Shown: positions 52,724 to 61,306 of the stretch, one piece after another | How positions within the stretch are numbered: position 1 is the stretch's first letter | Layout: each line of letters begins with the position of its first letter | Assembly: GCA_030374765.1 (NCBI GenBank) | Contig: JARGXX010000001.1 | Coordinates: 1,302,001 to 1,366,000, forward strand | Length of the DNA: 64,000 nt | Reading direction: 5' to 3' | From: Agarophyton chilense | Taxonomy: Eukaryota; Rhodophyta; Florideophyceae; Gracilariales; Gracilariaceae | Translations under genes and position numbers: made by a program | The notes under the pieces: generated by a model | The model's database searches: none | Seen by the model: only the letters and a program-made list of their open reading frames with translations | Told to the model about the DNA's origin: nothing

Positions 52724-54217
52724 TCACTCAGAAGAATCCTCATCTCCATCCTCATCTTCTTCGTCCTGCTCGCTTTCTTCGTTCACAGCCATGTCCTCTA
52801 CCAGCCATTGTCGCAAATCACTTCGGTCATTACGGAGACTTTCGTTGTAAGTAGCAGCCGCCAAAACTGCCTTGGTATACCTTGATTTATCGTCTTCCGC
52901 AGGTCTAGGAGCGTCTTCCAAAGAACTGGACGTTACCTCTGAGTTCTCTCCCATTGGTTTTTGTACTCGCTGAATTGACATCTCTATATCTGGGTCCCCA
53001 TCGCCAACGGATATATCAGGCCCATCGAAATAGAATGGGGGAAACCCCTTGCCAGGCAGCCCGAACAAGTTGTGATGATCCACTCGAGATGCGTATGAAG
53101 GTGTATCTTCGAATACAAAAGACCTTCTAGCTTTGGAATCAAAACGATCATCTTTCGTTATAAATATTGGTTCGTAGGGGTCGTCGAGGTCGTGATCTTC
53201 CCATAATTTCATGTAAGGGTGAACTATTCTATTAGACGTATCCACTTGTGGAGGGGGACTTGGTGCGGTAGGAATCATCGTGTAAGGAAGCAAGCCCCGG
53301 CTTTGAATCCGTGGAGCAGGCTTTGCTATTTGCGGACTAATGTGCAGTGCTCGCGGGGATGGCTTTTGTACAATTTGTGGGTGGATAGGGCGTGAAGATG
53401 TAAATTGATACGGATTCTGGTATACAATCTGCGTCGGGCGCGCTGCAGCTGGAGGGTAAGCGGACGCCCTTTGAGGGGTAACAGATTGTTGCATTGGCGG
53501 GGCAGGTGCTACTTGTGGTTGTGGCACTTGCAACATTTTTGGTTGGGTTACCAACGGACGAGCTGGCCTTGGAATCGTTGTTGTCGGGTGCGGCAAGTAA
53601 GGATTCGATCTTGCAGGTTGTAGCGGAGCTGCGATGGGTTTGGTCTTCATGCCCTTTGAAGGTATTGAGTGCCCCATGTTGCCAACAATCTCGCGTTCCT
53701 CGCTTGTAATAGTTCTTTCGATGGCAAACGCAAATCTTACATTTGGTAGTCCTTCGATAAAAGCGTCGACGTGCGCGACCTGATACATGTAGGTTGCGAA
53801 TGGTGCAGACCTAAAGGCGTCAGCGGTATTAAAAGAGCGGTCAATATCAACGCGAACAAGGAGTCTTCTGTTACGCACTGCAACAGCCATGTGCTGGAGT
53901 GGAACCAAGGGAAGGTCCTTGTGAGCCTCTATGGGTTCCATACGCACCCAATGACGGAGGAAGAATGCTCGTTTCTTCAAATCTCTCTCGCGGGTGAGCA
54001 TGAACGGTGCCCCGGAAGGAAAGCCAGCATAAGTGGGTGAACTTCTATGCTGGACGAGATTGATACAAAAGTACAGATAAGGGGGATCTTCGCAAGACTC
54101 CAAATTCGTTGTGAGGGGACGCCATGCCAGACGTGAGTCGAGTTCGGTGAACTGGTTGCAAAGCTGTTGATCGACTGTTATTCGAACCAGTTTCGGAGAA
54201 ATGTTGTAAGTGTTCAT
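52724..54217 (-). CDS. Unrecognised Pro/Gln-rich protein with acidic tail
   Basis: A 497-residue protein I do not recognise. Residues 1-185 look folded, with several beta-rich segments such as LVRITVDQQLCNQF, PPYLYFCINLVQ and MAVAVRNRRLLVRVDIDRSF. Residues about 200-320 are rich in Pro, Gln and Ala and probably disordered. Then comes a charged region with FEDTPSYASRVDHHNLFG, and the last 25 residues are nearly all Glu/Asp. The layout suggests a nuclear regulatory or chromatin-linked protein, but that is inference only. Its stop lies 27 bases from the stop of the creatininase gene, to which it is convergent. The start is the first ATG. Confidence 0.7.
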   Translation of the reverse strand: MNTYNISPKLVRITVDQQLCNQFTELDSRLAWRPLTTNLESCEDPPYLYFCINLVQHRSSPTYAGFPSGAPFMLTRERDLKKRAFFLRHWVRMEPIEAHKDLPLVPLQHMAVAVRNRRLLVRVDIDRSFNTADAFRSAPFATYMYQVAHVDAFIEGLPNVRFAFAIERTITSEEREIVGNMGHSIPSKGMKTKPIAAPLQPARSNPYLPHPTTTIPRPARPLVTQPKMLQVPQPQVAPAPPMQQSVTPQRASAYPPAAARPTQIVYQNPYQFTSSRPIHPQIVQKPSPRALHISPQIAKPAPRIQSRGLLPYTMIPTAPSPPPQVDTSNRIVHPYMKLWEDHDLDDPYEPIFITKDDRFDSKARRSFVFEDTPSYASRVDHHNLFGLPGKGFPPFYFDGPDISVGDGDPDIEMSIQRVQKPMGENSEVTSSSLEDAPRPAEDDKSRYTKAVLAAATYNESLRNDRSDLRQWLVEDMAVNEESEQDEEDEDGDEDSSE

Positions 54218-54792
54218 CCTTTTATTCGCCTCAGTTTTCTTTGGTATCCCAAGTCATCGATAATGCGTTCTCGGTGCAAGAAGGCCGAAGCCTATTTGAA
54301 GGAAATCCGGTAAGAGATTGGAGTCCGGAAGGTCTAACGATTCAGGAAGACGTACGGATCCAAACAAACACGCAGAAGAAATGGGTATTTTTAATATGCG
54401 CTGATGTCTTATGTCTCCAACATATTGTGCACTCCTTGATGGACATCATTGGAATAAAAGTATGTGAAGAACAATTTTGGCGCCGAACACGTTTTATTTG
54501 GTTGATTATGCATGCAATCCGGAAATCGAAACAAACTGGTTTCGGAAAGGAAAAACGGGAAAATAAACGAAACTCAGAAAACCCTGCCGTTTCACGTGGC
54601 CTCCGTCGGCGGAATTCAGGCTGAGTACCAGTCGAAACATGTTATCCTCTCCGTGTACCGGGGAACAATGCAGGTCGAAGGTGCCTGTCTCTTTTCTCAA
54701 CTAGACAGGGAAGCGCGTGTCTAAACTTCTTCTAGAGACATTAAATCGCGGAAGATAATCTCCGATTGGAACGACTGAAAATACAAATCATA
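54218..54792. other. Divergent intergenic interval
   Basis: The promoter side of the Pro/Gln-rich gene and the DBP9 gene. A 127-codon frame at 54241-54624 lacks a recognised domain. Confidence 0.4.
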
Positions 54793-57036
54793 ATGACGAA
54801 GAAGCAACGGAGAGTATCATTTGTTTTACCAGAAGAAGAACCCGCTCCAGGAGAAACAGTAAATATTAGCTATGGAAACGAGGCTGAGTTTGATGATGAT
54901 GTTGAAACTGCTCCCCAGACTGACTCAGAAGACTCTGACGAGGAAGGTCATGAAGGGGATGGGAACGCACACAAACGCTTGGAGTTAACGGGAAAAGGTT
55001 CTGGAAGAGAGGAGGGCACGCGAAAGCGGGTCGATACCAAAGGCAGCACAGTCAAGAAACGGAGTAGGGGAACCAAGAGGAAATCGTCCAATTCATCTAT
55101 TATCGCTGCAAGCGATGAGGACGATGTAAGTGACAGCGAAGCTAGCGATACCAGTTCATCTAGTAGAACCGACGAATTCGACGAAAATCAAAGTGCGGAG
55201 GAGTCTGAGTCCGTTTCGAAGGCCAGCAGTGATTCGGAATTAGAATCAGGTGTTGAGGAAAAGCAGAAAGAAGCACAAAAAGCGCCTCCTCCCATAAAGT
55301 CATTTACCGAGATGGGGTTGGATCCTCGTTTAGAACGGGCAATTGAAAGAATGAAATGGGCGAAACCTACACCCATTCAGGCTGCCGTTGTACCAGCTGC
55401 GCTTCACGGGAGAGATGTACTGGTCAGTTCTCCGACAGGATCTGGAAAGACTGCTGCATATGCGATTCCGGTCGTTCAACACATCTGTAAAACAGCTTCG
55501 GTTGCACAGGGGCTTAAGGCTGTTGTCTTGGTTCCAACTCGAGAGCTTGTCCACCAAGTGACATCTGTCCTGAAGAGCATGTGTAAGTACATAGATGGTA
55601 TCCACATTGCGGCATTATCGGGATCCCATGCAACCAAAGCCGAAAAAAAAGCTAATAAGGGAGAGAGAGAAAGAGGCACGTTTGCTCAGGCAGCGGATAT
55701 CATCGTCGGGACTCCTGCTGCCGTTGTGTCTGTGGTCGGAACAGAGACAGCGAGCGGCTTATCATCAGTTGAGTTTGTCGTTGTGGATGAGGCTGATTTG
55801 GTTCTCAGCTACGGATACGTGGAAGATGCAAAAACAGCCCTGTCAAAAGTACCTATTAGCGCGCAATCAATGTTGCTCAGCGCTACCTTGGAGGCTGAAG
55901 GCATGGACAAATTCAAGAAAATAATTCTTCGCCGCCCCTTAACAATCAAGATTTCTGCAAACGACACTATTCAAGAAGATGAGGCTTCGAGTGCTGCTCA
56001 TTACTATGCCAGATTGAAAATTCATAGAGATCGATACCTTGTTGCCTATGCGATGTTAAGATTGAATGTGATCATAGGGAAAGTCTTAATATTCGTAAAT
56101 CACATCAGCACCGCTTTCCGGCTGAAACTGTTCTTGGACCAGTTCAAGGTGAAAAGTGCTGTACTGAATTCGGAGCTTCCGGTAAATTCTCGGGTTCATT
56201 GTGTTGAACAATTCAATGCCGGGGTTTTTGACATACTCATCGCAACTGACGAGACCAAAGACGAAGAGTCGGGAAAGGAAAAGCTAATCGGTAAAAAAGA
56301 AAAACGACCTCGGAAGCGAAGGAAGAAAGATGCGGAGTTCGGCTTATCTCGCGGCGTTGATTTCCAAGACGTTGCAGCTGTTTTCAATTTCGACGTGCCC
56401 AAGGAGGCTGCAAGCTACCTACACCGAGCCGGTCGAACTGCGCGAGCAGGGAAGAGCGGCACGGTGCTCACTCTGATATGTAGCGATAGTGATGAAGAAG
56501 CTGTAAGAACTATGGCGAAAGAGGGAGGGTGTCACATAGCACCACTATCTTTCCGAATGGATCAGATTGAAGCCTTCCGATATCGTGTCGAGGATGCGCT
56601 ACGAATGGTGACCGGTGCGGCAGTTCACGGAGCACGGCTGGCCGATGTAAGAAGGGAGATCGTGAATTCAGAACAATTGAAAGACTACTTTGATGAAAAC
56701 CCAGACGATCTGAATGCGCTGCAACATAATATAACTCTGGCTAAGAATATTCCGGACCATCTCGCTCACATTCCATCCTATCTACTGCCCCCTGCGCTTC
56801 GCGGGAGTGTCCCAAACGATCCGCAGGGCTCGAAATTTCGAGCGAAACGGAGAAAACGGAGCGCGCGGACCAATACAGGTGCTGGTCAGAAGAAACGAGG
56901 AGACCCCCTAAAGACATTTACAACGAATGGAGCTACAGGAAGTGCTCGACAAAGGTACCGGGAGAAACATGGCATCAAAAAGCGCAAGTCGCGGGATCCT
57001 GGACAAACGATGTTAAAAAAGCGACGAAGACGATAG
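54793..57036 (+). CDS. DEAD-box RNA helicase DBP9/DDX56
   Basis: DBP9 (human DDX56) is a nucleolar RNA helicase needed for 27S pre-rRNA processing in 60S assembly. From the ATG at 54793 there are 747 residues. An acidic/basic low-complexity N-terminus (about 1-165) is longer than in yeast or human. The helicase core follows: Q-motif FTEMGLDP ... KPTPIQ, motif I SPTGSGKT, Ia PTRELVHQ, II VDEADLVLSYG (the SYG is typical of DBP9), III SATLEAEG, then VLIFVNHI, VLNSELPVNSR, IATDE, SRGVDFQDVAAVFNFD and VI HRAGRTARAG. The tail is very basic, as expected of a nucleolar protein. A frame opens further upstream from a TTG only. No intron is seen. It is functionally related to the Cgr1-like gene 9 kb away. 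Confidence 0.93.
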   Translation: MTKKQRRVSFVLPEEEPAPGETVNISYGNEAEFDDDVETAPQTDSEDSDEEGHEGDGNAHKRLELTGKGSGREEGTRKRVDTKGSTVKKRSRGTKRKSSNSSIIAASDEDDVSDSEASDTSSSSRTDEFDENQSAEESESVSKASSDSELESGVEEKQKEAQKAPPPIKSFTEMGLDPRLERAIERMKWAKPTPIQAAVVPAALHGRDVLVSSPTGSGKTAAYAIPVVQHICKTASVAQGLKAVVLVPTRELVHQVTSVLKSMCKYIDGIHIAALSGSHATKAEKKANKGERERGTFAQAADIIVGTPAAVVSVVGTETASGLSSVEFVVVDEADLVLSYGYVEDAKTALSKVPISAQSMLLSATLEAEGMDKFKKIILRRPLTIKISANDTIQEDEASSAAHYYARLKIHRDRYLVAYAMLRLNVIIGKVLIFVNHISTAFRLKLFLDQFKVKSAVLNSELPVNSRVHCVEQFNAGVFDILIATDETKDEESGKEKLIGKKEKRPRKRRKKDAEFGLSRGVDFQDVAAVFNFDVPKEAASYLHRAGRTARAGKSGTVLTLICSDSDEEAVRTMAKEGGCHIAPLSFRMDQIEAFRYRVEDALRMVTGAAVHGARLADVRREIVNSEQLKDYFDENPDDLNALQHNITLAKNIPDHLAHIPSYLLPPALRGSVPNDPQGSKFRAKRRKRSARTNTGAGQKKRGDPLKTFTTNGATGSARQRYREKHGIKKRKSRDPGQTMLKKRRRR

Positions 57037-58524
57037 ATTTTGCAGCTCATCGTCTTAACCCCTTTCACAGTCCATGAAGTAGTAAATGATATCCAGAGAT
57101 CGCAACGTTATTCTCATACACTCTGTTTCGAAGAATCACTGAGCATTTGCCATAGCAAAGGATGGGGCATAGCTTTCGGCACTCTGCCATTTTATGTGGA
57201 TGGAAAGGGTACGTATTGGAAGGTTCTGTTGAACTATAAGTGTGTTGAGGAACTTGGGTACGTTTTCTTGACCCACGGATCAATTGCTCTGATGACAAGC
57301 CATCACATCCCCATCGGATGCTACGCATGCGTGTTTTAGAGCGGCTTATTTTAGGATGAACAAGTTTGATGCAAGTCTATATGGTATGGAAGTCCGAAGA
57401 ATTGAGAACCGTTGTGAAATGGGGAGGAGAAACAGAGCAGAAGCAACTGAAGTTCGTGAAAAGAACGATAAAGATCGCTACTGTGCTCCGCGGTTGCAAG
57501 AAGGGAACGAACACAGGATGCTTACTCTTCAAAACAAGATGATCTTAGTACAATTTACCAGGTAGCTTTGCTCCCCCCCATCTTCTTCCCAGCAATTTTT
57601 CTTTAGGAGGCAGAATAGACAGTGGTGCTAATCGTTCACCCAACTCTTCGAGTACAAACGCGAAAGCGATTTTCACAATGTCTCATTAAATAAGAGATGG
57701 CATGTTTAACGAAGGCCAATGTTTTGCGGGTTTCTATTGGTGTATCTTTTGAAAGACTGTTTTCGATGAAGGTCCTCGACTCCGCTCTGCGCTTTCCCAA
57801 ACTCACCTCACAGCAGTCAAATTGAGCTGCGTTCCGCAGTGTGACACGCACGTCACAGTAAGAACACTCAATAAACAATGAAAAACGACGCTTAGTCCAA
57901 GACAGGAATTGTAAAGGATACCGAGCTCACTGAGCGAAGAAGAAACAAGAAATGGCGTGTGCGTGAAGAATTAACTCTTGTTGGATAACACAAATTGGGC
58001 TCCCAAAGGAAATCGTGGTCCGTTCCTGCTTATGTTTAAGGAGTTTCTTGGTCTTGCAACAGCTTCTTTTGCGCTGAAAGTCTTTTGTGCAATTCTTGTT
58101 GGTGTTTTGTTTGAAGCGTTACTGTTTGCAGTGTGGATATTGTACTCGTGTTGAAACGATGTAAGGAATTAACTGCCACGCAGGTATCGGTTTAGGTGGA
58201 CCATACTTTTCTTGAGTTCATTGATGTGCGTGACAAAAAAGGCAGCGAGCCGAGCGCGAGGGCGTGTTGTACGGCGAAGGCGTGTTCCCGAAGAAGTGAG
58301 GAGTGTACACGTGGGTATGCTGCGCAAGCGGGTGAGAGGTTGGGAGCTACATTCAGCTGTGGGTGCGTATGTTCCGTCGAGAAATAATGGTGGCGCTGCA
58401 GACGACATGGTGAAGAAATGTGAATGAGATTTTTTTTTTGATTGGATTGGCGTAGACGAAGGTGAGATGGTCTCCGATGCGCGATGTGGTGTGTGAGATA
58501 GTAACGATGGTTTAGACATTGGGA
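57037..58524. other. Convergent intergenic interval
   Basis: About 1.5 kb between the 3' ends of DBP9 and the MPDU1-like gene. Open frames at 57040-57339 and 57356-57565 show no recognised feature. Confidence 0.4.
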
Positions 58525-59249
58525 TTAAGGTGAGGGATTGGGTACAGTTTTTGGAATCTTGGGGAGATTTCTAGAGTAGCACATCCATTGGGCGAAGAGA
58601 ACGGTATTGAAACAAGTGTTGACGGTAATGGCGATGAGCATGAGCGGGTCTCTGACCTGGGCTAGGGTGGTGAAAATACGGGCACAGTTTCCCAGGAGCT
58701 GCAGACCCAGGGTGATTGGGGCGAGCTGTCCGGTGCTCTTTCGCCTCCAATTGAGCAGGATCTGGGGCAGACGGGCGAGGTTGAGAATTGGAATGGAGCA
58801 CACCTGCAAAAAGGTAGTGATAGACATGGGCACGACAGGCGAATACAGACAGAGAAGAGAGGCAAGGTAAAGCAGGGCCAGGGCGCAGGCCGGGGCGCGC
58901 GGCAGACGCTCAAAAAAGACGATCAAGACGAGAATGACAAAGTTCTGCAGCATGATGAACACACCCTCGCCATATGTGGAAAACGGTATGCTACGACGCG
59001 CGTAATACACTGCGGAAAATGTTGTGCCCACCGTCTCTAACACGTACATGAGCACGGATATGCCGGCGGCTGAACGGCGGCGAATGACGCGCACGACCTG
59101 CGGAATCTTGTAGAGCACGCTGCCGATGAGCACGCACACGCCTACTATGGTGCTGAGCACGGTGAGCAAGCGGCCGGCAGGCGGCACAAACAGCAGCATG
59201 AGACGCGGGGGCGAGGGCGAGGGCGAGAACGAGAACGAGGTTGAGGTCG

Positions 59250-59301
<52 letters not shown>

Positions 59302-59541
59302 CGGTGACGATGACGACAAGGACGCAGGGTACGCGCCTCGCGGCGACAGCGACAGCGGCAGCGACAGCGGCGGCGGCTGCGCCCACCGCGCGCACGCGCG
59401 ACGCACGCGCACGATCGGCGCGCCAACGCCAACGCGCAGCAGCGGCGGGGCGCCGCCGCCGTCTCTTACAAGCGATGGCAACGAGAGCGCAGAAAGAAAC
59501 GCCATATCGCGCGCGCTCAACGCCGCCGCGGCGGTCTCCAT
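58525..59541 (-). CDS. MPDU1-like PQ-loop membrane protein
   Basis: MPDU1 (Lec35) is an ER protein with two PQ-loop repeats, required for use of dolichol-phosphate mannose in N-glycosylation and GPI synthesis. The first repeat, SVLYKIPQVVRVIRRRSAAG, and the second, ARLPQILLNWRRKSTGQL, are both present. So are VYYARRSIPFSTYGEGVFIM and five to seven hydrophobic segments, as in MPDU1. The conserved part needs only an ATG at 59199 (224 residues; the family has about 245). The ATG at 59541 gives 338 residues with an Arg-rich stretch and a run of serines encoded by a (GAC)n repeat on the plus strand. A still longer frame to 59982 crosses the promoter repeat and is unlikely. The true start is uncertain. 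Confidence 0.85.
59252..59293 (+). repeat. (GAC)14 repeat inside MPDU1-like coding sequence
   Basis: Fourteen pure GAC units, followed by imperfect ones to about 59,319. On the coding (minus) strand it reads as a serine run. Confidence 0.9.
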
Positions 59542-59787
59542 CGCAGCGCGCGTCTGGTCGAAAACGTCGCGACGCGAAAGCGCAAGCGAACGGGTACCGA
59601 CAGTGTAAGCCGACGAGAGCTTGCTGTAAGCTATGGGGGTGCGCTTCTTACAGCGCGCTATATGGCACTGCTTGTGTGCTACAAACGCGCCCGTCGTCGT
59701 CTTGGCTAGCACCCTTTGACGTACCAAAGCACGCACGCCCACCCAAAGCACGTCGTTGCCGCCCACGCTTCCGCTACTGCCACCGTT

Positions 59788-59828
<41 letters not shown>

Positions 59829-59937
59829 AGTCCTCGTCGTCGCCGTCGTCGCCGTTATCGTCGCCCGTTACCACCGCCGTTACCGCTGCGTTCCGCCGCC
59901 GTTGCCGCCGCCGTTGCCGCCGCCGTCGCCCCACAGC
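59542..59937. promoter_or_regulatory. Divergent promoter region, MPDU1-like and PP2C genes
   Basis: About 400 bases between the likely starts of two divergent genes. It contains the (GTC)13 repeat at 59788-59826 and GCC-rich DNA right up to the PP2C start. No clear TATA box is seen. Confidence 0.4.
59788..59826 (+). repeat. (GTC)13 repeat, inverted to the (GAC)14 repeat
   Basis: Thirteen pure GTC units. On the same strand it is the reverse complement of the GAC run 494 bases to the left, so the two can pair. Confidence 0.9.
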
Positions 59938-60816
59938 ATGGTGGCGTTTGCGACCACCGCCGCCGCCGCCGCCGTCGCTCACGCCACGCGCTCGTGCGTT
60001 GGCTCGCTACACCGCGAGTGCGACGTGCCCAATCAAGACGCCCACGCGCACTGCATCGTCGGCCCGCACGTCTTCCTCGTGTTAGACGGCCACGGGCCTG
60101 AGGGTGATGCCATTGCCACACGCGCCGCACATACCTTATTAAGACACGCTGTTGACCGCTTGCACAAGTTGTTAGCCGGTTCTGCTTGTGTGCGTCACCA
60201 CGCTGCCTTGCGTGCTGCCTTTGCTGCCACTGCTGAGCTTGTTGATTCGCAGCCTTCGGCGCACGCCGCCGGCACTACTGCGTCGGCTGTGGTTGTGGAG
60301 CGCGACTTTGTCACTGTCGCCAACGTCGGCGACTCTGATGTTGTTCTGGGCTCCAACGGTGTCGCCAAGCTTGTCAGCTTCCGACACAGGCCCACCGACC
60401 CTCTTGAGCAGCAGCGCGTGCTCAACGCTGGCGCCGTCGTGTCCAACGGCTACGTCAGCGATACAAATAACCCTCCTACCAAGATCATTTCCATCACTAG
60501 GACATTTGGCGACCTCGACGTTCGCTCAATTGGAATCATTCCCACTCCCCAAATTGCCACCTTCCCCATACACGAGGGCGATTTTGTCATCTTGGCTACA
60601 GACGGTCTGTGGGACGCGCACGGAGGTGTCACACCCCAAGCCGCCGTCGACCTTGTTCACAACAGCTTTCAAGCCGGTGCCGACGTCCACGCCGCCCTTG
60701 ATCAGCTCGTCCAGCTTGCTAAAGGCAAATATCCATTGCCGATCGATGACCTTACCATCACGCTTGTGCGTCGAAACCCACGCGAGTCACCCGCCCAAGC
60801 TGCTGCCAGCTCATAG
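59938..60816 (+). CDS. PP2C-type protein Ser/Thr phosphatase
   Basis: A 292-residue PPM/PP2C phosphatase, essentially only the catalytic domain. Metal-binding and core motifs appear in order: DVPNQDAH (about 28-35), VFLVLDGHGPEGD (about 43-55), GTTASAVVV (about 112-120), VANVGDSDVVL (about 125-135), ITRTFGDLDVRSIGI (about 181-195), ILATDGLWDAHG (about 219-230) and the final Asp in DDLTITLVR (about 275-283). All catalytic aspartates are kept, so it should be an active Mg/Mn-dependent phosphatase. The ATG at 59938 is chosen because the longer upstream frame would translate the (GTC)n repeat as poly-valine. The substrate is unknown. Confidence 0.9.
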   Translation: MVAFATTAAAAAVAHATRSCVGSLHRECDVPNQDAHAHCIVGPHVFLVLDGHGPEGDAIATRAAHTLLRHAVDRLHKLLAGSACVRHHAALRAAFAATAELVDSQPSAHAAGTTASAVVVERDFVTVANVGDSDVVLGSNGVAKLVSFRHRPTDPLEQQRVLNAGAVVSNGYVSDTNNPPTKIISITRTFGDLDVRSIGIIPTPQIATFPIHEGDFVILATDGLWDAHGGVTPQAAVDLVHNSFQAGADVHAALDQLVQLAKGKYPLPIDDLTITLVRRNPRESPAQAAASS

Positions 60817-61306
60817 CCGCGTTTTTGTCTTTTTGTCTTTAACCTCAAGTCCACTAGCTAATCTAATGTCTACTCAATCTTCACTCGCGTTTCGATACAA
60901 CTCAACATCCCATCCTGCAGAACGCTCTGCATCCCACCACCTTTTCCACCACTTGTTCTTCTACACCACCTCCTTGCCCCCGAGTCGTAAACAAAATATC
61001 TTCTCCACCTGCACCCCATCTCCGGCAAACCAAAAAAAAAAAAAAAAATGTTGTCACGGTACACAGTCAGTGTTGTGTGTGTGCTGCTGTACAATTACCA
61101 AACTATCTACGTATCTATCACCTATCATATACGTTCAACACCTCGCTTCCTCCCTCCATGTCTTCACTTCATTCCTCTCTCTTCACGTCAAAAATTTGTA
61201 TACAAACCCCGAAAATCTTCGCCACGACGATCCACTAAAGCCTGACGCTTCACGCCATTTGCACGCTTTTCATGCACGTCAAGCATTTCACCTTTTCACC
61301 TTTGTC
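60817..61306. other. Convergent intergenic interval
   Basis: The 3' ends of the PP2C and CLC genes. It contains an A-rich run at 61030-61047 and nothing else recognised. Confidence 0.5.

Noticed and set aside
59241-60101. 286-codon Thr/Arg/Ala-rich frame
   Set aside because: It translates the GAC and GTC repeats and GCC-rich DNA out of frame.
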